From assembly GCA_963839685.1 (NCBI GenBank), contig CAWIVS010000002.1, forward strand, positions 1-64,000: a stretch of 64,000 nucleotides of DNA, in the 5' to 3' direction. Below, piece by piece: positions 1 through 9,542 of the stretch (within the stretch, counting starts at the first letter, position 1; every line of letters begins with the position of its first letter). The translations under genes were made by a program, and so were the position numbers. A model generated the notes under the pieces. The model had not been told where the DNA came from. It did no database searches and saw nothing but the letters and a program-made list of their open reading frames with translations. Source of the stretch: CADEED01 sp963839685. GTDB lineage: Bacteria; Pseudomonadota; Gammaproteobacteria; Steroidobacterales; Steroidobacteraceae.

Positions 1-343
1 TCACGAGGCCATAACCGACCAGATTGACCACAATCAAAATCCCCATGATCAGGAACTGCATGCCGCGCGTGAGCCCGGCTGGGTAGATGATGGGCCCCAG
101 GTAATGCGCAATGAATCCCTCGCCATAGGTCGTTTGCCCGGCGAGATCGCGGTAGTGATTCTCGAGAGGCGTCAGCGGGCAGATATTGCCACCGGCCTCG
201 ATCCATACGCCCCAGGCCATTGCGGGCAGATGAAGCCAGAGTATCCAGCGCTTCCACAACACCAGGAACGAGCCCGTCAACGCGAAGGCGATGAAGAGAA
301 AGTGGATCGCCATCACGGCGTCGGCGGCAAGTGCGTAACGCAT
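1..343 (-). CDS. DUF2784 family membrane protein (3' end outside window)
   Basis: Small inner-membrane protein of unknown function. It starts MRYALAADAVMAIHFLFI and has at least three hydrophobic segments, with the family-like motif GGNICPLTPLEN near residue 60; this Cys/Pro/Leu region is what marks DUF2784. The C-terminus runs off the left edge. Its ATG shares one base with the stop of the antiporter upstream (TGATG), so the two are almost certainly co-transcribed. No function can be deduced beyond the family. Confidence 0.75.
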   Translation of the reverse strand, partial: MRYALAADAVMAIHFLFIAFALTGSFLVLWKRWILWLHLPAMAWGVWIEAGGNICPLTPLENHYRDLAGQTTYGEGFIAHYLGPIIYPAGLTRGMQFLIMGILIVVNLVGYGLV

Positions 344-1872
344 CAGCGCACCGCCAGTTCGCTGCGATCGAGATGTTCCTCGATGCGGTGGAAGGCGTCG
401 TCGCCGATGTCCGCCGTGTCGCGCAGTTTTACCAGTGCGTCGCGCTGTGCCGCGATGATGCGCGCGCGCAGATGGTTGCGCGCTGAGCGTCCGGTGGCAT
501 GGGGTCCGTCATCGTCGATCAGTTCCGTGGTGAGGAATTCGTCGCGGAGTGCGCGCGCTGTCGCGGAGCCGTCAGCCTCGAGGATCTCCAGTGCGACCAG
601 CGCCAGCATGTCCTGAGCGCCGCGCACTTCGCGCTCGACGGTGCCATCGCCAGTGAGGCCCAGCAGTTGAATCAGCGGCCGCAAGGTGACTCCCTGCAAC
701 ACCAGCGTGCCCACCACCACGGTAAAGGCACAAAGCAGCGCGAGATCGCGATGTGGAAAGGCGTTAGGCAACGCATAGGCGGTGGCCAGCGTGACGATGC
801 CGCGCATGCCGGCCCAACCCACCACCAGACTACCGGCGACGGTGGGCACAAATTGGCCGGGCCAGACTCCCCCACCGAAGAAGCGGTGCTTCCAGGTCGC
901 GACGCGGTTGTACAACATGACCCAGACCATGCGCACCACGATCACCATGCCCAGCACGGCGGCCGCGATCTGCAGGTAGTTCATTCGCTCGGCGGGGTCT
1001 AGTCCCTCGAAGATGGGCCGCAGCTGCAGGCCAATGAGCACGAAGGCCAGCACGTTGAGCACGAATACCACCGTCTCCCACACCGCGAAAGACGGGATGC
1101 GCAACGCCGCCGGCGTGCGCTGCGGCGTGATGCGCGCCGCGGTGATCGCGAAGGTGACCACTGTCACGATGGGTGAGAGACCGATCTCTTCCGCCAGGAT
1201 CCACACGCCGAATGCGGTGACGAACTGCAGGATGATGGCGCTCGGCACATCGGTGATGCGCTCCACCAGGCGCAACAAGCCATGAGCCAACAGGAAGCCC
1301 ACGACCACGCTGCCAAGCATGGCGAAGGTGAGGATGGCGGCGCCGGTGGCAGAAAACGTGGCGCCCATCGTGGCAGTCACCGCCAGGCGATAGACCAGCA
1401 GCGCCGTCGCATCGTTCAGCAGGCTTTCGCCTTCCAGGATCACCAGGACTCGATGCGGAATGTTCAGTCGGCGCATCACCGCCGAGGCCGCCACCGCGTC
1501 CGGCGGTGCCACGATGGCGCCGATGGCGATGCACGCGGCCCAGGGCATGTCCGGCACCATGTAGTGTACCAGCCATGCCACCGCGGCGATCGTGATACCG
1601 ACCGCGATGAACACCAGTGTCATGACTGGAATCCAATACTTCTTGAGATCCCGCAGCGAGGTGTCGAAAGCCGCATCGAGCAGGGCGGGTGCCACGAACA
1701 GCGCCAGCGTCAGGTGCGGATCCAGGCTGAACGACGGCGCGTTCGGGATGAAGGCCAGCGCGGTGCCGCCGAGCGCCAGCAGCGACGGATAGGGCAGCTT
1801 GAGGTAACGCGCGCAGGCCGCTAGCAAAATGGCGCCGACCAGCAGGACCAGGAGCGATTGGAAGACGAGCAT
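343..1872 (-). CDS. Na+/H+ antiporter (CPA1/NhaP type)
   Basis: Inner-membrane monovalent cation/proton exchanger of 509 residues. About 12 hydrophobic segments fill roughly residues 1-410, followed by a charged cytoplasmic tail of about 100 residues. The acidic ion-binding motif of the family is seen in GAIVAPPDAVAASAV (about residue 120), and GESLLNDATALL and WAGMRGIVTLA are also CPA1 hallmarks. The tail ends in a segment rich in Arg, Asp and Glu. The gene overlaps the DUF2784 gene downstream by one base. Ion specificity (Na+ or K+) cannot be read from sequence alone. Confidence 0.9.
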   Translation of the reverse strand: MLVFQSLLVLLVGAILLAACARYLKLPYPSLLALGGTALAFIPNAPSFSLDPHLTLALFVAPALLDAAFDTSLRDLKKYWIPVMTLVFIAVGITIAAVAWLVHYMVPDMPWAACIAIGAIVAPPDAVAASAVMRRLNIPHRVLVILEGESLLNDATALLVYRLAVTATMGATFSATGAAILTFAMLGSVVVGFLLAHGLLRLVERITDVPSAIILQFVTAFGVWILAEEIGLSPIVTVVTFAITAARITPQRTPAALRIPSFAVWETVVFVLNVLAFVLIGLQLRPIFEGLDPAERMNYLQIAAAVLGMVIVVRMVWVMLYNRVATWKHRFFGGGVWPGQFVPTVAGSLVVGWAGMRGIVTLATAYALPNAFPHRDLALLCAFTVVVGTLVLQGVTLRPLIQLLGLTGDGTVEREVRGAQDMLALVALEILEADGSATARALRDEFLTTELIDDDGPHATGRSARNHLRARIIAAQRDALVKLRDTADIGDDAFHRIEEHLDRSELAVR

Positions 1873-1989
1873 GCGTGGGATTGTGACTCAACCGGCGTCG
1901 CCGGTGCATCCAAACATGACGACAATCACTTGGCTGTCGGTGTGGCGCAATAGTTGTTGAGGCCCAAGGCGCGCGGCGGCCGACACCAT

Positions 1990-2005
1990 GGTATCGACCG
2001 ATACC
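1990..2005. promoter_or_regulatory. Palindrome in divergent promoter region
   Basis: GGTATCG-AC-CGATACC is a perfect 7-bp inverted repeat with a 2-bp spacer. It lies in the roughly 300-bp gap between the divergent antiporter and epoxide hydrolase genes. This size and symmetry fit a dimeric repressor site of TetR/MarR type, but no regulator gene is adjacent. Nothing else recognisable is seen in the gap 1873-2170. Confidence 0.35.
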
Positions 2006-2170
2006 TTATGCCAATAGCCAGCTATCTACACGCCGAATCAAACTTCGCAGTGCGGTGAGCCGTGATGCTCACGACACCGTTCAATCCTCACCTTCCCGGG
2101 ATTTCGTCACAACTGAGGCCTCCGGCCACCCTGGGTCTTCAATTGCTAAACTTCAGACAGGAGCAAGGCC

Positions 2171-3403
2171 ATGAGTGCAGTATTCAAGGAGTCGAGCAGT
2201 GACCCCACTGCGATTCGACCCTTCCGCGTCAACGTTCCCGATTCAGAACTGGTCGACCTGCGGCGGCGCATTGAGGCCACGCGGTGGCCGGAGAAGGAAA
2301 CCGTCGCGGACACGTCACAGGGCGTTCCGCTCGCGCCGCTGCAGGACCTCGCGCGCTACTGGGCGACGGACTACGACTGGCGCAAGTGCGAGGCGAAGCT
2401 CAACGCCCTGCCCCAGTTCACCACCGAGATCGACGGGCTCGATATCCACTTCATCCACGTACGTTCGAAGCACAAGGGCGCGCTGCCCGTCATTGTCTCG
2501 CACGGTTGGCCCGGCTCGATCCTCGAGCAGATCAAGCTCGTTGGCCCGCTCACCGACCCCACCGCCTTTGGCGGGCGCGCCGAGGACGCATTCGACGTCG
2601 TGATCCCGTCGATCCCCGGTTATGGGTTCTCGGGCAAGCCGACGGCGACCGGCTGGGATCATGCCCGCATGGCGCGCGCCTGGATCGTGCTGATGAAGCG
2701 CCTGGGGTACACGCGATACGTCGCGCAGGGCGGCGACGTGGGCGGACAGATCACGGACGCCATGGCGGTCGAGGCGCCCGCGGAGCTCGTCGGCATCCAC
2801 ACCAACTTCCTGTTCGCCCTCTCGCAGGACGTGGCCAACGCGATCCAAGCCGGCGCACCGCTGCCGTCCGATGCTTCCGACCTGGAGCGACGCGCGCTCG
2901 CCAAACTGCAGGGCTTCTTCGTCAAGAACGCGGCCTACGCGATCGAGATGGCGACGCGTCCGCAGACGCTCTATGGAAATGCCGACTCTCCAGTCGCCCT
3001 CGCGGCCTGGCTGATCGACCACGGCGACGGCGACGACCAGCCGGCGGCGACGGTCCTCGAGGCGATGCGCATACCAACCAAGGGACAGCCCGCGGAGCGG
3101 CTGACGCGGGACGACGTGCTCGACAACATCACGCTCTACTGGCTGACGAACACCGGGGTCTCCTCGGCCCGCAGCTACTGGGACAACAAGCCTCCGTACT
3201 TCGGCCCCAAGAAGTTCTCCATCCCGGCGGCGTTCACCGTCTTCCCCGGCGAGATCTACCAGCCCTCCCGGCGCTGGGCGGAAGGCGGCTATGCGAACCT
3301 TGTTTACTTCAACGAGGTGGACAAGGGCGGGCACTTCGCGGCGTGGGAAGAGCCGCTGCTCTTTGCGTCGGAGGTGCGAGCGGCTTTCAAATCGTTGCGG
3401 TAG
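2171..3403 (+). CDS. Epoxide hydrolase, alpha/beta-hydrolase fold with EHN domain
   Basis: Hydrolyses epoxides to vicinal diols via a covalent ester intermediate. The 410-residue protein has an N-terminal EHN-type lid (IRPFRVNVPDSELVDLRRRI, residues 15-34) and then the hydrolase fold. The oxyanion motif HGWPGS is at 111-116, the nucleophile is Asp189 in GGDVGG, and the likely catalytic His is in DKGGHFAAWE near the C-terminus. This is the microsomal/juvenile-hormone epoxide hydrolase type. The start is preceded by a GGAG ribosome binding site. No signal peptide, so it is cytosolic. It stands alone between divergent and convergent neighbours. Confidence 0.92.
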   Translation: MSAVFKESSSDPTAIRPFRVNVPDSELVDLRRRIEATRWPEKETVADTSQGVPLAPLQDLARYWATDYDWRKCEAKLNALPQFTTEIDGLDIHFIHVRSKHKGALPVIVSHGWPGSILEQIKLVGPLTDPTAFGGRAEDAFDVVIPSIPGYGFSGKPTATGWDHARMARAWIVLMKRLGYTRYVAQGGDVGGQITDAMAVEAPAELVGIHTNFLFALSQDVANAIQAGAPLPSDASDLERRALAKLQGFFVKNAAYAIEMATRPQTLYGNADSPVALAAWLIDHGDGDDQPAATVLEAMRIPTKGQPAERLTRDDVLDNITLYWLTNTGVSSARSYWDNKPPYFGPKKFSIPAAFTVFPGEIYQPSRRWAEGGYANLVYFNEVDKGGHFAAWEEPLLFASEVRAAFKSLR

Positions 3404-3407
3404 ATCA

Positions 3408-3459
3408 ATGTCGTGCGGTGGATGGCGCGCAAGTGCGCGCGTCATCCGCCAACCGACAT
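3408..3459. terminator. Long imperfect stem-loop after epoxide hydrolase
   Basis: A long hairpin: outer arms ATGTCG/CGACAT, middle arms GGTGGATG/CATCCGCC with one G-T wobble, and an inner GCGCGC-AAGT-GCGCGC stem. It sits five bases after the hydrolase stop and before the converging DUF222-HNH gene. There is no T-tract on either side, so it is only a possible transcript 3' end or processing site. Confidence 0.35.
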
Positions 3460-3666
3460 CGTCAAAGACAACCACGTCAGGTTTTTACGGCGTAGCAGGG
3501 AAGCCGAACGAATTCATGTTCCCGGTTCCACTAAGCGACGTGCTGAAGGTACTTTCCCGTTACTGAACGCACTGCATTCGTCCTCGCCGGTGCTCCATGG
3601 AACTACTCTCGAACCGCGCTGCGTGCGGGACTGCGCCGACACGTTCCCTACGTATCCAGACGCCAA

Positions 3667-4934
3667 CTACGTTCCAGCTGGAACGCGCTTCGCCCGACTT
3701 GCCTGTTGTATCAGCACTTCGACGCCGAGACCGTAGTCCATCGGTTCGCCTCTCCACCCGGTCACCGTGGCGCGGGGTCCGGCCGTTAGCTGCCGCCAGT
3801 CGCCGAGCGGCTGCGTGTAGCCGGGCGCAACGCTGTCGATGACTGTGCCGTTCGGCTTCACGAATCTCAGTGCGCCGTCGTCGAGAATCTCGATGCGAAT
3901 GCCGCCTTCGTGAACGGCGTGGTGGTGAAAGCGGCACAGCGAGACGAGGTTGGACGGTTTCGTTTCGCCGCCGTTGGCCCAATGCTCGACGTGATGGGCA
4001 TCGATGTAGCGCGTGTTCGCAGCAGCCGGGAAAGCGGCAGCCCTTGTCGCGGGCATTCAGGACGCGTCGAAGAGGAGCAGAAATGGTTCGTGTCTTGCGC
4101 CCCACGTTGAGCGGTTCGCCGTCATCGTTTTCGATCAAGGCAACGACGCTCGCGTCGCAGGCCAGCCGGCGCGCAGTTTCCGCGGCCATCGAAGGCCCGT
4201 GTTCGAATTCACAGCAGCCTGCGGTTCGGTCTCGCAGCGTCTCCGCGGCCACGTGCACGACGATTTGATGGCGATCGGTGCCAGGGGCTTCCATGACATC
4301 GTGCGCCACGAAGCTCTCGGCCACCAGCGCGAGGGCGTCTGCGCGCCGCGCGCTGAAGGGGACCGGTTCCGGTGACGTTCCCGCTGGAACGTCTTCAATA
4401 CCGCGAGTTCGAGTGCTTTCATGACCAGCGCACCGGCTTCCGCCGGCAGCCGGCAATTCAGGACGAGCGAGCCGTCGTCGTCGTACCGAAAGTTCACGCA
4501 TCGGGTTCTGCTGCTGGCGCGCCTCGCGCGACAACTCCTCGGCGTCCTGGCAGCGGCGATACGCACGCACGAGTTTCTCGACGTGCTGCGCCGTGCCGTG
4601 CTCGGCAATCATCAGCAGGTAGTCTTCGGTCTCGGCGCTGGCGACACGCGTGATCTCACGCGCCTTGGAGTAGCTCAAGCGTCCGCATGCCATCGCCGCG
4701 GAGACCTTTGGCAGATTCTCGAGCGCACGGGCGACCCGCACTTTCTCTCGCGCCGCGCCCATCGCGATTCCACACTTCCAGTTCAGCCAATGCGCACACG
4801 ACTGTGTCGCACTGTCCGCCCAGCCATTGCGCCGATCGAATTCGGCGATGAGAATCAACCAGCGATGGTTCGCCGCGTTGATGTGGCCAGTCGAGGGTGC
4901 AGATCTCGGCGGCGAGCTCGTCGATGGAACGCAT
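3667..4934 (-). pseudogene. DUF222/HNH endonuclease family gene, frame broken about four times
   Basis: The conceptual product of about 420 residues is a 13E12-like DUF222 protein with a C-terminal HNH nuclease domain. The pieces read MRSIDELAAEICTL, then NAANHRWLILIAEFDRRNGW, then FRYDDDGSLVLNCRLPAEAG, then CRFPGC and finally RYIDAHHVEHWANGG with LCRFHHHAVHEGG. The Cys pairs and DAHHVEHW/FHHHAVHE are the HNH metal-binding core. Frame changes fall near 4886, 4495, 4378 and 4028. DUF222-HNH genes are often mobile, multicopy and of unknown role. The breaks may be real decay, but genes elsewhere in this window that should be functional show the same kind of break, so sequence error is equally likely. 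Confidence 0.75.
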
Positions 4935-5131
4935 GTCAACCCCGTGTAACGAAGCGGCTTTCACTGTACTGTGTATGCGTACAGTATACGCTTTGCGCGG
5001 AGTCAATTCATCGCGAAATCGCTATTTTTCCAGATGAAACTCGACGTTTCACACGTGAGCAAAGTGGTTAGATATTCAACGCGCTTCGAATTGCCGCGAG
5101 TTCATCAGAGCTTCCTTAGCATCAACGCGAA

Positions 5132-7348
5132 TCAGGTTTGAGAACGCGCCTCGTCCGGCAATTTGCCGAACAACTTGTCCAGCGTGATCGGGTAATCGCG
5201 CACGCGCACGCCGGTGGCGTTGTAGATGGCATTGGCCACGGCGGCAACGACGCCGCAGATGCCGAGCTCGCCCACGCCGCGGCCTTTCAGGGGCGAGGCG
5301 AGCGGGTCGGATTCATCGAGGAAGATGACTTCCTGGTACGGAATGTCCGCGTGCACCGGTACTTCGTAACTGGCGAGATCATGATTGACGAAGAAGCCGT
5401 GGCGCTTGTCGACGGCCAGTTCTTCCATGAGGGCGGCGCCCACACCCATGGTCATGGAGCCGATGATCTGGCTGCGCGCGGATTTTGGATTCAGGATGCG
5501 GCCCGCCGAGCACACCGCGAGCATGCGGCGCACGCGCGTCTCGCCGGTATATGCGTTCACGCCCACTTCGACGAAATGCGCGCCGAAGCTGTAAATGCGA
5601 TTCTTCTGGTGGAGTTCGGCGAATTCGGCAGCCTCCTCGACGACCAGCTCGCGCTTCCTTGCGGCCTGTGCGAGCGGGAAAGCGCGCTTGCCTTCGCGCA
5701 CTTCGCCGTTGGCAAATTCCGCCTTGGCGGGGTCGACGCGCAGTTCTGTTGCAACGGCTTCGCGCAACTTGACACAGGCGGCGTATACACCGGATGTGGA
5801 GCTGTTCGCGCCCCATTGTCCGCCGGAGCCGGCCGACACCGGGAACGATGAGTCGCCTAACTTCACGACGACCTGTTCCAACGGAACGCCCATGGTCTCG
5901 GCGGCAGTCTGCGCGATGATGGTGTAGGTGCCGGTGCCGATGTCCGTCATGTCGGTTTCGACGGTGATCTTGCCGGCGGAATCGAGACGCACGCGCGCCG
6001 CGGATTTCTGCACCGGGCTGTCACGCACCGCACCGGCCACGCCGATACCGGTCAGCCATTCTCCCTCTCGCACGCTGGCGGGCGTCGACTTGCGACGACT
6101 CCAGCCGAACTTGTCGGCGCCCATGCGCAGGCATTCGATGAGATGGCGCTGCGAAAAAGGCCGCGCGGGATTTTCGGGATCCACCTGGGTGTCATTGAGC
6201 ACGCGGAACTCGATGGGATCCATCTTGAGCTTCTCGGCCATCTCATCGATGGCGATTTCGAGCGCCATCTGCCCCGGCGTATCGCCGGGAGCGCGCATGG
6301 CATTGCCCTCGGGCAAATCGAGTTCGGCGAGGCGGGTGGTCGTCATGCGATTCGCCGCTGCGTACATGATGCGTGAGGGACGCACCGCGGCTTCGGGCTT
6401 GCCGCCGGGCAGATCTCCGGACCAGGATTCGTGGGCGCTGGCCACGAGCTTGCCATCGGCAGTCGCGCCGAGCCGAATGCGCTGGATGGTGGCCGGGCGG
6501 TGCACGGTGTTGTTGGTCATCAGCGGACGTGGCAGTGCCACTTTCACAGGCCGCTTCACGGCACGCGCCGCCAGCGATGCGAGCAGCGCGTCGGCGCGCA
6601 GGAACAATTTCCCGCCGAAACCACCGCCGATATACGGCGAGACGATGCGTACGTTTTCCTGGGGGATGCCGAGCGTGAGGGCCATGTCGCGCTTGGCCCA
6701 GAAAACCATCTGGTTGGCGGTCCACAGCGTCAGCTTGTCGCCCTCCCAGGCGGCGATCGAGGCGTGCGGCTCCATCATCACGTGCGCCTGGTCGGGCGTG
6801 GTGTAGGTGGCGTCGAGCTGCACGGGTGCCGAGGCGAAAGCGCCCGCGAAGTCGCCGACGGCGGTATCCGGAGGTCCGCCGGTGACCCGTTGCGGCTTGG
6901 CGGTGCCGCGCGCCGCTTCGAGATCGAAAGCGCCGGGAGAGCGGGCGTACTTCACCTGCACGCGTTGCGCGGCGCTGCGTGCCTGCTCGAAGGTCTCGGC
7001 GACCACGATGGCAATCGCCTGGTGATAATGCTGGATCTCCGGACCACCCAGTAGTTTGGCGGTGTTGAGCTGGGGCTTCTGCAGAGGTCCGACATCCGCT
7101 GCAGTCAGCACGCCGATGACACCCGGTGCGGACTTCGCGCCGTGCACATCGATCGACACGATGCGCCCCTTGGCTACGCCTGCGCCGATCACGTAGCCGT
7201 AGGCGGCGTTGGGCACTTCGTCGTGCCATTCGTAGGCATAACGTGCGGCGCCGGTGGCCTTGAGCGGGCCATCGATGCGATCGGTGGCGCGGCCAAGGTG
7301 TTTCTGCGGATCGAGCGGATTGGCGCCCTCGGGGGTATCGAACTTCAT
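5132..7348 (-). CDS. paoC: Molybdopterin-binding subunit of aldehyde/xanthine-type oxidoreductase (PaoC-like)
   Basis: Large catalytic subunit (738 residues) of a molybdenum hydroxylase of the xanthine oxidase family. Moco-contact motifs are visible: GGGFGGKLF near residue 250, RAPGDTPGQ, and the GRGVGELG segment near the C-terminus that carries the catalytic Glu. The start ATG overlaps the FAD-subunit stop by four bases (ATGA). No signal peptide; in PaoABC-type enzymes only the 2Fe-2S subunit carries the Tat signal and the complex is exported together. Substrate is probably an aromatic aldehyde or N-heterocycle, which the sequence cannot settle. The frame is intact. Confidence 0.88.
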   Translation of the reverse strand: MKFDTPEGANPLDPQKHLGRATDRIDGPLKATGAARYAYEWHDEVPNAAYGYVIGAGVAKGRIVSIDVHGAKSAPGVIGVLTAADVGPLQKPQLNTAKLLGGPEIQHYHQAIAIVVAETFEQARSAAQRVQVKYARSPGAFDLEAARGTAKPQRVTGGPPDTAVGDFAGAFASAPVQLDATYTTPDQAHVMMEPHASIAAWEGDKLTLWTANQMVFWAKRDMALTLGIPQENVRIVSPYIGGGFGGKLFLRADALLASLAARAVKRPVKVALPRPLMTNNTVHRPATIQRIRLGATADGKLVASAHESWSGDLPGGKPEAAVRPSRIMYAAANRMTTTRLAELDLPEGNAMRAPGDTPGQMALEIAIDEMAEKLKMDPIEFRVLNDTQVDPENPARPFSQRHLIECLRMGADKFGWSRRKSTPASVREGEWLTGIGVAGAVRDSPVQKSAARVRLDSAGKITVETDMTDIGTGTYTIIAQTAAETMGVPLEQVVVKLGDSSFPVSAGSGGQWGANSSTSGVYAACVKLREAVATELRVDPAKAEFANGEVREGKRAFPLAQAARKRELVVEEAAEFAELHQKNRIYSFGAHFVEVGVNAYTGETRVRRMLAVCSAGRILNPKSARSQIIGSMTMGVGAALMEELAVDKRHGFFVNHDLASYEVPVHADIPYQEVIFLDESDPLASPLKGRGVGELGICGVVAAVANAIYNATGVRVRDYPITLDKLFGKLPDEARSQT

Positions 7349-8305
7349 TTGCGCAGCTCCTTGGCGTGGACCAGCACTGCACTCAGCGTTCCTTCGACCA
7401 GTTTCAGCTTGAATGCGTTGTCGTGCGTGGTTTTGGAGCCGTCGAGCAGACCTTCGGCGACCGCCTTGGCACCTCGCGGCAGCGCGCGTTCGGCGCTCTC
7501 GACGCGCCACGGCTGGTGGGCGACACCGCCGAGCGCGACGCGCCCGGAGCCATCCTTCTGCTGGATCAGCGCCACCGACACCAGCGCAAACGCATACGAG
7601 GCGCGGTCGCGCACCTTGTAATAGAGCTGCGTGCCGCCTACGGGCTTGGGCAACGTGACCGAGGTGATCAGCTCGCCCGGCTGCAGCGTGGTCTCGATGT
7701 GCGGTGTATCGCCGGGCAGTCGGTGAAACTTCGCGATGGGGATCTGGCGAGCAGCGCCATTGGGCCGCACGGTTTCCACCGTGGCATCCAGCGCCCGCAT
7801 GGCGACGGCCATATCGCTGGGGTGCGTGGCGATACAGGCCTCGCTTGACGCCGATGACGGCGTGCTGTCGGCTGAAGCCTTGCAGCGCGCTGCAGCCGCT
7901 GCCGGGATTACGTTTGTTGCACGGCATGTTGGTGTCGTAGAAGTACGCACAGCGCGTGCGCTGCAGGAGATTGCCCGCGGTGGTCGCCTTGTTGCGCAAC
8001 TGCCCCGAGGCGCCGGCCAGCAATGCGCGCGACAGCAGCGGATAGTCGCGACGCACGTTTTCGTGCGCGGCGAGGTCGGTGTTGCGCACCAGTGCGCCGA
8101 TGCGCAGCCCGCCGTCTTTCGCCACCTCGATCTTGTCCAGGGCGAGGCTGTTGACGTCGATGAGATGCGCCGGTGTTTCGATCTCGAGCTTCATGAGATC
8201 CAACAGGTTGGTGCCGCCGGCGATGAAACGCGCACCCTTGATCCGTGCAGCGGCCGCCGCGGCTTCCGCCGGGGTCTTGGCGCGCTCGTAGCTGAAGGTT
8301 TTCAT
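7345..8305 (-). CDS. paoB: FAD-binding subunit of the molybdenum hydroxylase (PaoB-like), one frameshift
   Basis: Electron-transfer subunit with the FAD-binding CO dehydrogenase-type fold. The N-terminal part shows ARFIAGGTNLLDLMK and TTAGNLLQRTRC, then a Cys-rich insert CAYFYDTNMPCNKRNPGSGC typical of PaoB/HbaD-like subunits, which carry an extra 4Fe-4S cluster. Frame is lost near 7849 after HAVIG and resumes in the next frame at SEACIATHPSDMAVAM, running to VHAKELRK; restoring one base gives about 320 residues, the normal family length. It overlaps the 2Fe-2S gene (ATGA) and the Moco gene (ATGA). A sequencing deletion is more likely than gene death because flanking subunits are intact. Confidence 0.82.
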
Positions 8306-8937
8306 GCGCTGCTCCCCGCGACTTCGGTGATGGCCTCGGCGATGTTGGAGTACGCACCGCAGCGACAGATGTTGCCGCTCATGCGCTCGCGCAGCTCAGC
8401 GTTGGTGAGTTGCGGCGGCGCGAGCAGATCGGCGCTGACGTGGCTGGGGATGCCGGCCTTGATTTCCGCGAGCACCGCGACCGCGGAGCAGATCTGCCCT
8501 GGCGTGCAGTAGCCGCATTGATAGCCGTCGTGTTTGACGAACGCGGCCTGCATGGGATGCATCTTGTCAGGGGTCCCGAGGCCCTCAATGGTCGTGATGC
8601 GATCGCCTTCGTGCATCACCGCCAGGGAGAGGCAGGAATTGATGCGGCGTCCACCCGCGATCACCGTGCAGGCGCCGCACTGGCCGTGGTCGCAGCCCTT
8701 CTTGGTGCCGGTGAAGTGCAGATGATCGCGCAGTGCATCCAGCAAAGTGGTGCGCGTGTCGAGTTCGAGAGAATGTGGTTTGCCATTGATCTCGAAGGTC
8801 ACCTTCGACATCACCGGCGCGGCACTACCGGAAGGCTCCGCCGCGTCCGCGCTGAAGGGCAGCGCGCTGGCCGCCGCGGCTGCCGCGGCGAGCTGCAACA
8901 ACTCGCGGCGGTTCAGTTCGTCGTCCATGTCATGCAT
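8302..8937 (-). CDS. paoA: 2Fe-2S subunit of the molybdenum hydroxylase with Tat-like signal (PaoA-like)
   Basis: Small iron-sulfur subunit carrying two [2Fe-2S] clusters. The N-terminus has NRRELLQLAAAAAAASALP, a twin-arginine type signal, so the complex should be periplasmic. The plant-type ferredoxin cluster motif is CDHGQCGACTV and the second cluster is in CGYCTPGQ and GNICRCGAY. ATG 8937 is chosen because AGGAGC lies about 8 bases upstream; ATG 8928 is an alternative. The start overlaps the end of the cupin gene, so cupin, A, B and C form one operon. No XdhC/PaoD-like maturation chaperone is encoded nearby. Confidence 0.9.
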   Translation of the reverse strand: MHDMDDELNRRELLQLAAAAAAASALPFSADAAEPSGSAAPVMSKVTFEINGKPHSLELDTRTTLLDALRDHLHFTGTKKGCDHGQCGACTVIAGGRRINSCLSLAVMHEGDRITTIEGLGTPDKMHPMQAAFVKHDGYQCGYCTPGQICSAVAVLAEIKAGIPSHVSADLLAPPQLTNAELRERMSGNICRCGAYSNIAEAITEVAGSSA

Positions 8938-9446
8938 TTGCTTTGCTCCTGCGCGCCGTACTGCTCGTCCGTGACCTTCTCCATCCACTGCGCCGCGACG
9001 CCATTCAGCGATTCGGCCATGGCGTAATGCGTCATCGCGACACTTGGCTGGGCTCCATGCCAGTGACGGGTGTTGGGCGGCGTCCAGATCACGTCGCCCG
9101 GCTGGATCATTTTCTTCGGCCCACCTTCTGACTGCACCCAGCCGCAACCGGAAACGACGATCAGTGTCTGTCCGAGAGGATGCGTGTGCCAGGCCGTGCG
9201 CGCGCCCGGCTCGAAGTAGACCATCGAGCCCATCGGGCGCGATGGGTCATCGGGTCGCACTTGCCGGTCGATCCTCGCCTTGCCGGTGAAGTTGGCGGCG
9301 GGCCCGTCGATGAGCGGCCGCGTGCCGGCGCGCATCAGCGTGAGCTGGGGCTTGTCCGAGTCCGCCAGCACGGATGCGGCGCTGACACCAATGGCGGCGC
9401 CCACCAGTAGAGCCAGAGGACCCTGTCTACGCATGAGGTTTTTCAT
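8913..9446 (-). CDS. Exported cupin-domain protein
   Basis: A 177-residue protein with a Sec-type signal peptide (LALLVGAAIGVSAASVLA) and one cupin beta-barrel. The metal-binding motif 1 is WHTHPLGQTLIVVSG and motif 2 is PGDVIWTPPNTRHWHGA, so all usual His/Glu-type positions are present or conservatively replaced. Related proteins are annotated as quercetinase-like or carboxymuconolactone-associated cupins; the real reaction is unknown. It is the first gene of the paoABC-like operon and is divergent from the LysR gene, which suggests joint regulation. Confidence 0.85.
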   Translation of the reverse strand: MKNLMRRQGPLALLVGAAIGVSAASVLADSDKPQLTLMRAGTRPLIDGPAANFTGKARIDRQVRPDDPSRPMGSMVYFEPGARTAWHTHPLGQTLIVVSGCGWVQSEGGPKKMIQPGDVIWTPPNTRHWHGAQPSVAMTHYAMAESLNGVAAQWMEKVTDEQYGAQEQSKCMTWTTN

Positions 9447-9458
9447 GCGTGGAAGGTA

Positions 9459-9506
9459 ACAAGTGCGGCCCCGGCTGATAAGGTGGCAAAATCCGCAAGC
9501 ACTTGT
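9459..9506. promoter_or_regulatory. Paired half-sites between cupin and LysR genes
   Basis: ACAAGTGC at 9459-9466 and GCACTTGT at 9499-9506 are perfect inverted copies whose starts are 40 bp apart, about four helical turns. They are the only such repeat in the short divergent gap. This is what a LysR tetramer bridging an activation site and a recruitment site would need, so they are candidate binding sites of the adjacent regulator. Inference only. Confidence 0.5.
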
Positions 9507-9542
9507 GAGAGATTTTCATCAAATGCAGGTCAGGGTTGAACC

